DNA of 64,000 nucleotides from Ichthyophis bannanicus (Eukaryota; Chordata; Amphibia; Gymnophiona; Ichthyophiidae): positions 1,247,207,523 to 1,247,271,522 of the forward strand of contig CM066033.1 in assembly GCA_033557465.1 (NCBI GenBank). The letters are read 5' to 3'. Both the position numbers and the translations under genes were made by a program. The notes beneath the pieces were generated by a model. The model did not search any database. It saw only the letters and a list, made by a program, of their open reading frames with translations, and had not been told where the DNA came from. The stretch's first letter is position 1. Each line of letters starts with the position of its first letter. Of this stretch, positions 43,541 through 53,408 are shown one piece after another.

Positions 43541-44512
43541 GTGACAAGAGGGGGAGTGGGGAGCGGAGGGACGTTATCATCGAGAAATGGCGGAGCTGCT
43601 GCTTTGCCCCTTGCCAGCGCCATAGAGGTTTCTCTATTGGCGTCGGGGTCTCCTGGTAGGATGTCTGCTATCTCTCCTACTTCTGCTGCCTTGGAGGTGG
43701 AACAGCTGCTTGAGGAGCTTGGAACTGTTGGTGCGTTTTCTCCTTCGATATCTTTTTCCTTTGAGCGGCCTTCAGAGTTTACGCTGGAGACTATCTGGTC
43801 AGCAATAGTGAAACTGGGAGAACATTTGGTGCCACAGGTTTCATCTTCGATATCTCAGTTGCAGTCTCATACTGCTCTTCTCCAACAACATACTTTAGAG
43901 ATCTCTGCGGTTCAGAGTTCAGTTTCTGAACTTCAACAGAAAGTGGCTCAGACTAAGAATTTAAATTCTGTGTATCAGAAAAATGTCATGGCGTTGCAAA
44001 CAAGAATTGAAATGCTTGAAAATTTGTCTCGATATCCTAATCTTCGATTTGTTAATTTTCCTAGGGCTGTAGGATCGAAGGAGATGTTAAAAAAGTATAT
44101 GATTGAAATTCTTGGGGTCCCGATCGAATCTCACCCCCCTTTAGTCAGGGCGTATTATTTGCCTACAAGGAAAAAAGTGGAGGGTGGTGGGGCTATTCCC
44201 GGAGTAGATATGACTGACTCTTTGGATGTTACTACTATGTTAAAAGTTTCTTTGACCGAAACAGTTACTCCTGCTACATTAATTGTTACTTTTGCATTGA
44301 ACTCAGATAGGGACTGGTTTCTTAAAATGTATTTCCGTAAACGGGATATTCCTTTTCTTGGTTTAATGGTTCGGGTTTTTCCTGATTTTTCAAGGGAAAC
44401 CCAGAAACGTAGGAAGGAGTTTCTACTTCTGCGCCCAGCTATTTCACTGTTGGGGGGGGGGGGGGGGATCAGTTTTTTATTAAGTTTCCTTCTAAATGTT
44501 TGGTTAAATTGA
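43541..44512 (+). pseudogene. L1 ORF1 protein body (coiled coil, RRM, C-terminal domain)
   Basis: In 323 codons I see a coiled coil at about residues 95-160 (heptads of L/V/I with Q, E and S), then LENLSRYPNLRFVNFP, which resembles the LE(d)xxRRxNLRIxGxP start of the RNA-recognition domain. The basic C-terminal domain contains PATLIVTFALNSDRDWFLKM, YFRKRDIPFLGLMVRVFPDF and SRETQKRRKEF. ORF1 protein binds L1 RNA as a trimer and chaperones nucleic acids. A run of sixteen G (44452-44467) causes a frame change. The true C-terminal end (VSYVFFEPSQLLAFI) lies in another frame up to about 44590. Confidence 0.85.
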
Positions 44513-44873
44513 ATTCAGTATCTTATGTTTTCTTTGAGCCTTCACAGTTGCTTGCCTTCATAAATGCCTGCCGCCCCTCCGAGGGAGTGTAGGAACCACT
44601 GCATAGATTTGTATGCCTGACTGTCTCCCTTTAACTATTTCCTTCAAATATGGTTATATTACATATTTACTTGGAAGTCCTTCCTTTTGTGGGCTGTAGA
44701 AGGAACAGAAAATGTTTTTCTTTATTACTTCATTTGTTTTCCTAACTATGGTTGCTGTAAACACTCCAACTTGTTTTCATTCTGTCTCTTTATTTCCATT
44801 CAAGTTATTGTTGCTTGAATTTGTTTGTAAAATCCATAAATTAAAAAAAAACAAAAAACCCTGTGCTTGCTCC

Positions 44874-45740
44874 AGACGGTCGGGACAGGAGCCATTCTTG
44901 CCCTGCATGCTGTGGTCATGGCAGGAGGCCTAGTCAGCTCCCACTGCAGTTGTCATGCATGGCTGCACCAACACTAGGTACTGTTCTAGGAAGGGTTCTT
45001 GTCCAACAGGGACAGACACCCACAGTATGCCGCAAGTCTGCAATAAACAAAGCAACTAGCATAATACACTACAGACAATAGCTACCACACACTGGCAGTG
45101 CAGGTGATCTGAAACATGGTCAACAGAGACCAGCTCTGTCAGCGAAAGCTCGGGGGACTAGGGGCTGGGCACCCATTTTCACTCAAGGTGACCACAGGAA
45201 CTGCTCAGTAGCATTGTTTGTAGCTGATCTGTGCTTGTATCACACACTGGCAGTGCATCTTACTGAGCTGAGGTGATGGATCTGTGCATTCTCCATTTGG
45301 TGATCATCTGCAGACTGCTGTTCTGCATGTGCATTGCATCATGGGTACTGGAAGGGCTAACCTATACCAGCACATACAGCAGACATTTTAGGTAGTGACC
45401 TGCAGTCTCTTTGTATCCAGCCATTAGTGAATAGAGCAGTGTGGAGGTGTAGCCTATTACTTAATACACTGTCTCTATAAGCAGGGGATGGGGTTCAATT
45501 CCTACTTGTTCTTTTTGTGATTGTGTGCTACTCAGATCATTTTCATGCCTGTAAAAGTCAGGGCTCTGCTGTGACTGGCAGACACACAGCCTTATAGCTT
45601 GTTATGTATTCTGCCTACAGTTTGGGCCAGCAAACAGACTATTCACCATCATGCTCTTCTGAGAGCATGGCTTTATTGGCTGTGCTACAGCACATTGCAG
45701 GGGGTCATACAGATTCAACCTGCAGATATCTGGAAATCAC
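44874..45740. repeat. Dispersed repeat family, continuation after the L1 insertion
   Basis: Host sequence resumes after the duplication. It contains a tRNA-like segment near 45440-45515 (TGTAGCCTATTACTTAATAC ... GGGGTTCAATTCCTAC). Similarity to the families at 31.8-32.9 and 61.7-63.5 kb is partial. No gene. Confidence 0.5.
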
Positions 45741-45743
45741 TTA

Positions 45744-45965
45744 GAGTTGTGGTGTAATGGTCATGGCACAGGCTTAGGACTCCGGATACTAGGATTTGAG
45801 GTTCACCAGCACTCCTTTTATGACACTTGGAAGGTTTTACTGTGCAGTTTAATATATGCAATACCTTTCATGAATTGCCCACACCTCCTTCTGACCTTGG
45901 GCAGGTCACCTAACCCTCCATTGCCTCAGCGGACTGCAGGTTCTTACAGTACCTGTTTTTTTTAT
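45744..45965 (+). mobile_element. tRNA-derived SINE-like unit
   Basis: TGGTGTAATGGTCATGGCAC (A-box-like) and GAGGTTCACCAGCACTCC (degraded B box) are followed by TGACCTTGGGCAGGTCACCT and AACCCTCCATTGCCTCAG, which also occur in the SINE at 15816-16096. The usual hairpin tail is missing. Confidence 0.6.
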
Positions 45966-46044
45966 CAGACATGACATACCTTTTTCAGTACAAGGTATCC
46001 CAATGTGACTGCCCTGATGCAGTGGTATACTAACAGGGAGTTTC

Positions 46045-46315
46045 ATGCATACACGATTATTCCTCCTTTAAGTAAGGTTTATTTCTTGCCATCAGCAAAG
46101 CTTGTGGAATTGATGATACTCAACAATTTTTAGATGTTTCTGCAATACTTGAGGTTTCGAGTTTGGCGTGTAAGGAAAGAGTAGCATTAGAAGTCTCCTT
46201 CGTTTATGAGCAGGACTTAGTTTTGTGTTTATATTTTAAGAAAATGAATGAACCTTTCTTTGGCCAGCCTATTAGACTGTTTCCTATTGTAGTTCATTCT
46301 ACACAACAGTGCTTT
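46045..46315 (+). mobile_element. L1 ORF1 fragment
   Basis: The plus strand encodes IPPLSKVYFLPSA and LEVSFVYEQDLVLCLYFKKM, NEPFFGQPIRLFPIV. These align by eye with PPLVRAYYLP and LIVTFALNSDRDWFLKMYFR, FLGLMVRVFP of the ORF1 at 43541-44512. One stop and a frameshift; no TSD found. It is directly followed by a CR1 tail fragment. Confidence 0.75.
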
Positions 46316-46420
46316 ATGGACTTTACCTCCAGGAACCTGTCCAAAGCTTTTTTAAACCTAGCTACACTAACTGCTTTTACCATATTCTGTAGCAATGAAT
46401 TCCAGAGTGCCTCCTGAGGG
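46316..46420 (-). mobile_element. CR1 3' fragment
   Basis: GACTTTACCTCCAGGAACCTGTCC through AATTCCAGAGTG matches the CR1 segment at 46722-46815, on the same strand. It is a separate, older copy just beside the large CR1. Confidence 0.8.
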
Positions 46421-46706
46421 TCTTCATGTTCCATTCCTTCCTCATCTCTCCAATGACCATCTAATTGATTAGGCCATTCATTTAAGGAACTTGAGAAGTA
46501 CAGGACTTCACCTGCTGTTCTATCAGAGCTCTAAGAACACAAGAACATAAGATATGCCATACTGGGTCAGACTGAGGTCCATCAAGCCCAGCATCCTGTT
46601 TCCAACAGTGGCCAATCTAGGTCATACGTACCTAGCAGTATCTCCGAAAGACACAGGTTCCACAATGCTTGTACTGGGTCAAGCATTGATTATCCTCGGT
46701 GCCTTT

Positions 46707-48230
46707 TTAATAGTGGTTTATGGACCTTTCCTCCAGGAACTTGTCCAAACCTTTTTTAAACCCAGCTACACTAACAGCCCTTACCACATCCTGCGGCAAC
46801 AAATTCCAGAGTTTGATTACACGTTGAGTGAAAAAATATTTTCTCTTATTAGTCTTAAATAGTTTACCCTGTAGCTTCATTGCATGTCCCCTAGTCTTTC
46901 TATATTCTGATAGCGTAAACAATTGATCCATGTTTACCTGCTCCACTCCATTCATTAATTTATAGACCTCTATCATATCTCCCCTCAGCCGTCTCTTTTC
47001 CAGGTTGAAGAGCCCCAACCTTTGGAGCCTCTCTTCATAGGAGTAGCCTTCCATCCCCTTCACCATTTTGGTGGCTCTTCTCTGTACTTTTTCTAATAAT
47101 GCTATGTCCTTTTTAAGATACGGTGACCAGAACTGCACACAATATTCAAGGTGCGGTCGTACCATGGAATGATACAGAGGCATTATAATATCCTTTGTTT
47201 TATTTTCCATCCCTTTCTTTATGATACCTAGCATTCTATTTGCTTTCTTGGCCGCCGCTGCACACTGGGCAGAGGGTTTTAACATGTTATCCACGATGAC
47301 TCCTAAATCTTTTTCCTGGGTGGTGGTTCCCAATGTGGAACCTTGCATTGTGTAACTATAGTGTGGGTTGTTCTTTCCTAGGTGCATAACTTTGCACTTG
47401 TCCACATTAAATTTCATCTGCCATTTGGATGCCCAGTCTTCCAATTTATCCTCCTGCAGTTTTCCACAATTCTCTTGGGTTTTAACAACTTTAAACAGTT
47501 TTGTATCATCTGCAAATTTGATAACCTCACTCGTTATTCCCTTTTCCAGGTCATTTATGAATATGTCAAAAAGTAGCGGACCCAGTACAGATCCCTGGGG
47601 TACTCCACTATTCACCTTTTTCCATTGGGAATATTGGCCATTTAGCCCTACCCTCTGCTTTCTATCTTTTAACCAGCTCCCGATACACAATAGTACACTG
47701 CCTCCTATCCCATGACTTTTTAGTTTCGCCAAAAGTCTCTGATGAGGGACCTTATCAAAAGCTTTCTGAAAGTCCAGATACACTATATCAACTGACTCAC
47801 CTTTGTCTACCTGTTTATGCAAACCTTCAAAAAAACATATCAGATTAGTAAGACAAGATCTTCCTTGTCTAAAGCCATGTTGGCTGTCTCCCATTAGGCC
47901 ATGACTATCTACATGCTGTGTAATTTTGTTCTTTATGATGGTTTCTACCATTTTCCCTGGTACCGACATCAGACTCACCGGTCTGTAATTTCCCGGGTCA
48001 CCCCTGGAACCCTTTTTAAAGATTGGTGTTACGTTGGCGACCCTCCAATCTTCAGGTATTACAGATGATTTTAATGAAAGTTCACAGATTACCAATAGCA
48101 GGTCCGCAATCTCATATTTCAGTTCTTTCAATACTCTTGGATGTATACCATCCGGTCCAGGTGATTTGCTACTATTCAGTTTATCAAATAGTTGTAATAT
48201 ATCTTCCCGGTGTAGTGATATTTCTCTCAA
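46707..48230 (-). CDS. CR1 reverse transcriptase (ORF2 C-terminal part)
   Basis: 507 codons with the complete CR1 reverse transcriptase: SSKSPGPDGIHPRVLKEL (residues ~16-33), IFKKGSRGDPGNYRPVSLMS, SQHGFRQGRSCLTNL, VYLDFQKAFDKVPH (first Asp), SGVPQGSVLGPLLF, IKFADDTKLF (FADD catalytic box, ~240), WQMKFNVDKCKVMHLG and a C-terminal domain ending with LDKFLEERS. The frame is the same as that of the endonuclease part at 48249-49091, and one TAA (48251-48249) separates them. The first ATG is therefore internal to the original ORF2. It would catalyse target-primed reverse transcription if the stop were suppressed. All catalytic residues are present. Confidence 0.93.
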   Translation of the reverse strand: MREISLHREDILQLFDKLNSSKSPGPDGIHPRVLKELKYEIADLLLVICELSLKSSVIPEDWRVANVTPIFKKGSRGDPGNYRPVSLMSVPGKMVETIIKNKITQHVDSHGLMGDSQHGFRQGRSCLTNLICFFEGLHKQVDKGESVDIVYLDFQKAFDKVPHQRLLAKLKSHGIGGSVLLCIGSWLKDRKQRVGLNGQYSQWKKVNSGVPQGSVLGPLLFDIFINDLEKGITSEVIKFADDTKLFKVVKTQENCGKLQEDKLEDWASKWQMKFNVDKCKVMHLGKNNPHYSYTMQGSTLGTTTQEKDLGVIVDNMLKPSAQCAAAAKKANRMLGIIKKGMENKTKDIIMPLYHSMVRPHLEYCVQFWSPYLKKDIALLEKVQRRATKMVKGMEGYSYEERLQRLGLFNLEKRRLRGDMIEVYKLMNGVEQVNMDQLFTLSEYRKTRGHAMKLQGKLFKTNKRKYFFTQRVIKLWNLLPQDVVRAVSVAGFKKGLDKFLEERSINHY

Positions 48231-48248
48231 TTCCTCTGCAGTATCACC

Positions 48249-49091
48249 TTAAAATACCACTTCAGTCTTGGGTAACATCCCTACATCTTCCTCAGTAAAG
48301 ACCGAAGCAAAGAATTCATTCAGTCTCTCTGCTATAGCCTTGTCTCGTCTTACTGCCCCTTTTACCCCTCTATCATCTAATGGCCCAATGGACTCTCTCA
48401 CAGGCCTTTTGCTACGAATGTACTTGAAAAAGTCTTTATTTCGTGTTTTTGCTTCCGTAGCAAGTTCCTTCTCAAATTCTCGCTTTGCGAGCCTTATCAA
48501 TGCTTTGCATTTAACTTGCCCGTGCTTGTGCTGTTTCCAGTTTTCTTCGTTTGACTCTTTTTTCCATTTCCTGAAGGATGCTTTTTTGGCAGCAACAGCC
48601 TCTCTGACCTCACCTTTAAACCATGCTGGCAGTTTTTTGGACTTTCTTCCACTTTTCTTAATGCGTGGAATACAGCTGGTCTGGGCTTCGAGGATAGTAT
48701 TTTTAAATAACACCCAAGCTTGCTGTAAGTCTTTAACCTTTGCAACCGCTCCTTTTAGTTTTTTCTTAACTATATTCCTCATTTTATCATAGTCTCCCTT
48801 TTGAAAGTTAAAAGGTAGTACTGTGGATTTCTTTACTATCCCTCCTCCACTAATTAAATCAAACATGATCATGCTATGATCACTATTGCCAAGTGGTCCC
48901 AACACCCTTATTTCTTGCACCAAATCTGGCGTTCCACTAAGGACTAGGTCCAGTATGGCTTCCCCTCTGGTCGGTTCATGAACCAGCTGCTCCAAGAAGC
49001 AGTCATTTATTTCATCTAGAAACTTTATCTCCCTAGCTTGTCCTGCCGTAACACTGACCCAATCGATACCAGGGTAATTGAAATCACCCAT
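48249..49091 (-). CDS. CR1 endonuclease, C-terminal half, plus linker
   Basis: 280 codons beginning MGDFNYPGIDW, the GDFN active-site block of apurinic-type endonucleases, and LGNSDHSMIMFDL, the catalytic SDH block. A Lys/Arg-rich linker that leads to reverse transcriptase follows. The N-terminal half of the endonuclease is lost by 5' truncation. The frame ends at TAA 48251-48249, after which the same frame continues as reverse transcriptase. Confidence 0.9.
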   Translation of the reverse strand: MGDFNYPGIDWVSVTAGQAREIKFLDEINDCFLEQLVHEPTRGEAILDLVLSGTPDLVQEIRVLGPLGNSDHSMIMFDLISGGGIVKKSTVLPFNFQKGDYDKMRNIVKKKLKGAVAKVKDLQQAWVLFKNTILEAQTSCIPRIKKSGRKSKKLPAWFKGEVREAVAAKKASFRKWKKESNEENWKQHKHGQVKCKALIRLAKREFEKELATEAKTRNKDFFKYIRSKRPVRESIGPLDDRGVKGAVRRDKAIAERLNEFFASVFTEEDVGMLPKTEVVF

Positions 49092-49130
49092 TATTACTAC
49101 TCTGCTGTGACTTTTGTTAGCTTCCTCTGC

Positions 49131-49855
49131 CCTTCAGTGGCCCATTGATTGCCTGGAGGGTCCTTCCTTCCTTCCTGTCTGCCCTGTTTTTATAATGGTC
49201 TTGGGAAATGTAGTTCTAACTGTGCTTTTCCTATCCTTTGCCCTCCTCTCTGTTTCCTCATCCAGTCTAACAGGATTTTCTGTAGGGAATTTACTTTGCC
49301 TACTATGTTGCAACAGTAGCTTTTCAACTCCCATCACTATATATATAGATATATTATATAGATAGATATCATACAGATGCATATATATATATATATCTAA
49401 AGCATAAATAATAGTTGCTCCTTTAGTAACAAGTGTAAAAAATAGATGCTTTCAGATGCTGTAATTAAATAATATATTAATGTATTAAAAATGCATATGT
49501 ATTAAAGTACCTCAGTTCATGTACTATGCTTTGGCGATCAGGATTCATTTAAACTTGTATAAGCAACTGCAGTTTACCCAGTATGGGTATAATTTGCAGC
49601 CTAAGGAGATAATGTTTAAGTACCGCTGTTCTTCATTTTATTGCTCGCATCTATCGAGGCTCTTTGTTTAAATATGAAAGAAGTCCCCACTGCATTAGAG
49701 TATTATTTAAGCATTTTTCCTGGAATGGGTAGAGAGTCATGCATGCTCATTTTCCACTTCTAGCAGTGACTAAGCTCTCAGTTAAAGGCCTGTCTGAGAT
49801 TCTATGCAGGCATGGCCCACCAAGTACAATCATCAATGTGAGACAGTGTAGGTAT
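49131..49855. other. Unassigned AT-rich sequence with a TA-rich tract
   Basis: A TA-rich microsatellite-like stretch lies at 49335-49400 (ATATATAGATATATTATATA and similar). No coding motif. Confidence 0.5.
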
Positions 49856-49859
49856 AAGA

Positions 49860-50055
49860 GAGTGCTATTTTTTTTAAGTGCTTTCATGCTATTGCTGACT
49901 CCTGGGGACCCAGCAGCCCCTGGATATTTTTGGAAAGGTATTGCCAAATGTTGATTGCCAGGCCTTTTCTTCCAAGGCCACAAGGAGTGCTAGGGGGAAC
50001 TGATCCCAGATCTCCTGGCTAGTAGGCTACTGCTCTAACCACTAGGCTACTCAGC
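49860..50055 (-). mobile_element. tRNA-derived SINE, second subfamily
   Basis: Read on the minus strand: TAGCCTAGTGGTTAGAGCAG (A box) and GGGATCAGTTCCCCC (B box), then CACTCCTTGTGGCCTTGG and a body with GGGTCCCCAGGAGTCAGCAA. Related to but clearly different from the other SINEs. The hairpin tail is absent. Confidence 0.7.
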
Positions 50056-50059
50056 CGCT

Positions 50060-50554
50060 CGGAAACAGTATAGGTATAAATACAAGTGAGGGGTCAATTT
50101 GTGCCGTCAATATTATGACTGCATATTTTGATGATGTTTACTGGGACCAACCAATTTGGATGATGTTATTACCAGGAGACACACAGCCATATGTTATCTT
50201 TTCAAAGAGGATGAAGCCTTTTAGGACCTTCATCCAGGATGGATATATGTTACGAATCACAGGGATATGAAAGGTGCATAATGTCTCACAGCTGGTCAAG
50301 AGTGACTTTTCAGGGTAATGTATAAACCAAATTTGCACATAAAATAGTTTATAGTATCATAAGATAGCTTATAGTATAAAATCATTTAGTAAAAAAACAA
50401 ATATGACAACTATAATGGAGTGAAAATAACCTAGAAATAAGCAAAAAAGTAAAAAGGAAGAAAGATCAGGGAATCAATTAAGAAACGATAGATTTGGGAA
50501 AGAAACAGGGAAGGGAGGGAGGGAGGGTAGGAGAAAGGAGGAAGAGAAGGGCAA
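50060..50554. other. Left flank of the provirus
   Basis: No gene recognised. A GGGA-rich purine stretch lies at 50507-50550, just before the provirus. GATGAAGCC and GGACCTTCATCC (50210-50234) form a small inverted repeat. Confidence 0.5.
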
Positions 50555-50558
50555 GCAC

Positions 50559-51370
50559 TGTACGGCCCTGTTTCGTACAAAAATAGACCACCACCTAATT
50601 ATTATAATTATTATTATTACCTGAAATGATCAGATCCGAAAAGTCAGTACAGGTGCAATCAGAGTCTCTGTTTATTAGATAACTGATGACCAAATACAGG
50701 CAGCGAAGTGGGGAAGAGAGTTCTATCGGGCACTAGGCACCTCAAGAATGCAACTCTCCCCCATTAGAATATAGAAAGCATATTACAATTTATACCTTTT
50801 TCTCTTCCACATTTTTACATACAGTCCAGTCCCCAGAGCTATTCCTTTGTGTTCTCTCCCCCTCCCCTACCTTATTTCCTATTATTACCCTTTACTCCCC
50901 TTAGTTCCTGTTGCAAAATCCCCCTGGCCCCCCTCTTCCCATACTCACCATGATCCAGCTAATCTGCTTTCTTCAGAGCCGGGCCCAGCATATATGTTGG
51001 TAGCTTTGTGGTTTCCTGTGTATGCATTTCTTGACACATAGACCTTACAGGCCTATATCTGATATCCCCTTGCAGGTCCTAGTCTAGACTCTCCAGCCCA
51101 AACTGGCACCTCACAAGGCTCATGATATCTCCTTATATGGTTCTTTCCGGTGCTGGATCTCTTCTTGCTAAGGCCTGTATTCTTGGCTCACATGTTATAG
51201 CAGAATGACTGTGCTTTAACTATTTTGTGAGATTCAGGGCAGCCAGTAAGTGATTATGAATCAGGAACATTATTAATCCTTAGCACTTAAAAATTAAAAG
51301 CAAATCTATCATACTAAATCCCAAATGTATCATACTTAACCTCTACCCCTAAAAGCACTTAACCCCTACA
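50559..51370 (-). repeat. 3' LTR of the provirus
   Basis: Read on the minus strand it starts TGTAGGGG at 51370 and ends GTACA at 50559. GGTATAAA (50789-50796) is a good TATA box. AATAAA (50671-50676) follows about 115 bp later, so R would be about 100 bp and U5 about 95-110 bp. U3 is about 570-600 bp. The other LTR is at 59833-60644. Confidence 0.95.
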
Positions 51371-51390
51371 ACTCCCCCATTTTTTATTTT
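51371..51390 (-). promoter_or_regulatory. Polypurine tract
   Basis: The minus strand reads AAAAAATGGGGGAGT directly before the TGT of the 3' LTR. It serves as primer for plus-strand DNA synthesis in retroviruses. Confidence 0.9.
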
Positions 51391-51397
51391 TATTTTT

Positions 51398-52615
51398 TTA
51401 TTCGGCTGGGGAATGGGAGAAATCCAAGTCTGAATAGTCTGACATGGGGACGGCTGCATAAGAAACATTGACAAGAGTAGGGCTAGTCTGAACAGGCAAA
51501 AAAGAGGTAGATACTTTGGTGAGTTGTTTCTTACAGCAGGATATAAAAACAGAAACAAAACAACAGAAGAGTAAAGCAATGATCAAAATAATGCCAACAG
51601 AAATCAATAAACCTTTCATGCCAGAGCCAAGGGAGTGAAACCAGGAGGAGAGAGATGAAAACCAATCTCCAATCTGGAGGCCACCCTTAAAATCATCAAT
51701 ATGTAATTCAGATAAATGCTTAATCTTATTCATAGCGTCTAATACAAATATCGTGTGGTTCGCGATCACAGTGCAGCAATTAGTAGCGTTGATAAAGGAA
51801 CAGGTCCTTCCTTCTGCCGCGAGCAATAAATCTAAAGCTTGTCTATTCTGTAGAGTCATTTGATTATTTTGTTCAAGTGATTCAGCTAAGCGAGAAATAG
51901 ATTCAGTAACAGCTTTCATTTGTATATGTAGCAAACATTGTAAGCGGCGAATAGACATGCCAAGCTCCGCTGTAAAGGCGGGTGTAGCCCAAGGAAGCCA
52001 AGAAGTAGCGCTAAGAGCAATAAGGCGGGCTTTGGTCATAGGATAAGTGGAATTAACATATTCATAGGAAGCTTGTATTGCAGCATCTTCAACCATGGTG
52101 GAATCCCAGGGACTAGCAGAACTGCGCTTATGGCGCTGGTGCAGAGGAGTAGAGGGAGAAGGCGGGGTATTATGTGAGACATTCAGGGGAATAAGGACTG
52201 AGTAAGGGGACACTTTGACTAGGGCACAGGGTAAATTGGACAGTGAAACTTTCTGGTACAAAATATCACCACAAAGCCAGTAATGGCCTACAATAGCAGA
52301 TAGAGAAAAAGAAGGTTTCCAAGTAAAGTATTGTTTGATAGGATATGCAATAGAAATATGAGGTTCACAGGTTAGTTTACCAGTGGTGGGGGAGGGAGCA
52401 CAAGGAGTATGACAGAGAGGATGATCATCACGGGATTTACAAGGTTTCCAGTGGAGGCGGCCAGCAAGTTGGTGGCCTATGATTGTAGTAGCAGCGGGGC
52501 GACCCTGCTGGGCGGTGGTGTTTAGTTTACTGGGAGTGGTGTGTGCTTTGCCACACTGGGCAACATCATTGCAGGAAAGGATTGGTGCATAGCAAGAAGT
52601 GAAAGGAGAGGACAT
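51398..52615 (-). CDS. env: Env, SU C-terminal part and transmembrane subunit
   Basis: 405 codons. RHKR at residues 161-164 is the furin-type SU/TM site. The TM part has a hydrophobic segment (~198-215), a helical region, LQNRQALDLLLAAEG (the immunosuppressive-type region), cysteines at 272 and 280-281 (C-x7-CC), a membrane span about 336-360 followed by cysteines and a short tail. The C-x7-CC spacing is one residue longer than the C-x6-CC of most gammaretroviruses. The protein mediates attachment and fusion. The preceding env frame (52626-53366) is shifted, so the ATG at 52615 is probably internal to the original env. The upstream part of the same frame is open. Confidence 0.93.
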   Translation of the reverse strand: MSSPFTSCYAPILSCNDVAQCGKAHTTPSKLNTTAQQGRPAATTIIGHQLAGRLHWKPCKSRDDHPLCHTPCAPSPTTGKLTCEPHISIAYPIKQYFTWKPSFSLSAIVGHYWLCGDILYQKVSLSNLPCALVKVSPYSVLIPLNVSHNTPPSPSTPLHQRHKRSSASPWDSTMVEDAAIQASYEYVNSTYPMTKARLIALSATSWLPWATPAFTAELGMSIRRLQCLLHIQMKAVTESISRLAESLEQNNQMTLQNRQALDLLLAAEGRTCSFINATNCCTVIANHTIFVLDAMNKIKHLSELHIDDFKGGLQIGDWFSSLSSWFHSLGSGMKGLLISVGIILIIALLFCCFVSVFISCCKKQLTKVSTSFLPVQTSPTLVNVSYAAVPMSDYSDLDFSHSPAE

Positions 52616-52625
52616 GTATGTACCT

Positions 52626-53366
52626 TTACGGACAAGGAGTATGTGTGGAATCTATAGGGCCAACATTAAAGGTTGAAGCCCAAAAGTCAGGACCCCATAC
52701 CTGAGAGTGTGCTTTAACTCGTGGGCCCCAGTGTGTGGAGTTGACACGGTGTTTTCGGGCTTGAGAACGGTACCAGTCTACCTTAGTCACATTGTGTCCA
52801 TGATAGAAAGGGCGCATGGTACCATGCAAAAAGTGAAAATTATTTGTTTGGACATTCCAGGAGACATTACAGTTGTTGGCAAAAGAAACAGAAGAATTGG
52901 TAATAAGACAGTAATAAAATATCATAGAAGGCACAAAGACACGGACAGGAAAGGAAGCAGCTTGATGGGCCGCCCAAGTATCATTACAATATAAGGGACC
53001 ACGCTCTATACACCCTTTAATAAGGTGGGGGTTATTCCAGCAGGGGATGGCACCTACAATTTCTTCAAATGGGACAGGGAGAACACGGACAGGGGCATAA
53101 TTACCACCTTGGGGCAATGGGGTACATATAATGCAATCACTAATATTCAGAAGATCAACCACTTCAAGAACGGTTGTTTTCCAAGTATTAGTGAGGGGGA
53201 GAACTGACCTACGGGAGCGGTTCAGAGAAGGGGGAGATAGAGAGGAGATAGGAGCAGAGTGAAAAGAGCGGGGACGGGAAGAAATAAAGTATAGAAACCA
53301 CCCAATAAAAATTGTCAATAACATAGCCAAATATAAAAAAGCAAACTTATAAGAGATATGAGGCAT
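52626..53366 (-). CDS. env: Env, leader and N-terminal part of SU
   Basis: 246 codons starting with a hydrophobic segment at residues 8-28 that can act as signal or leader anchor. A basic RSRR (~50-53), where a leader could be cleaved, follows. CIIC at 78-81 fits the CxxC motif that links SU to TM in gammaretroviruses. There are several N-glycosylation sites. The frame ends at TAA 52628-52626, while SU clearly continues in another frame at 52615. It overlaps no pol sequence by much: pol ends at 53409. Confidence 0.88.
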   Translation of the reverse strand: MPHISYKFAFLYLAMLLTIFIGWFLYFISSRPRSFHSAPISSLSPPSLNRSRRSVLPLTNTWKTTVLEVVDLLNISDCIICTPLPQGGNYAPVRVLPVPFEEIVGAIPCWNNPHLIKGCIERGPLYCNDTWAAHQAASFPVRVFVPSMIFYYCLITNSSVSFANNCNVSWNVQTNNFHFLHGTMRPFYHGHNVTKVDWYRSQARKHRVNSTHWGPRVKAHSQVWGPDFWASTFNVGPIDSTHTPCP

Positions 53367-53408
53367 ACTGAGAAGAGGTCACTTAAAAGTCCAAAAACCA
53401 GAAACAGT

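Larger units (their letters stand above)
43223..44860 (+). mobile_element. L1-type retroposon with ORF1 only (HAL1-like)
   Basis: CTGTGCTTGCTCC lies at both edges (43210-43222 and 44861-44873), a 13-bp target-site duplication as made by L1 endonuclease. The right edge is an A-rich tail (AAATTAAAAAAAAACAAAAA). Inside are a start codon (43267), an ORF1-type protein frame ending near 44590 and about 260 bp of 3' sequence. There is no endonuclease or reverse transcriptase ORF2. The unit is complete from target-site duplication to tail, so ORF2 was missing before or during insertion. Such ORF1-only L1s are known as HAL1 in mammals. Confidence 0.8.
46531..49130 (-). mobile_element. CR1-type LINE, recent, 5'-truncated
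   Basis: The minus strand carries the C-terminal endonuclease half, the whole reverse transcriptase and the 3' end. The left limit (46531) is the 3' terminus (…GATATGCCATACTGGGTC read on plus). The right limit is near 49130, where the endonuclease is cut, so the copy is 5'-truncated as usual for CR1. The coding part has just one stop in about 2.4 kb. Fragments of the same family are at 16905-18290, 24660-26930, 26940-27410 and 36985-37146. Confidence 0.95.

Noticed and set aside
50847..51041. Identical 64-codon frames in both LTRs
   Set aside because: Present only because the LTRs are duplicates; on the strand opposite to the provirus and without any motif.
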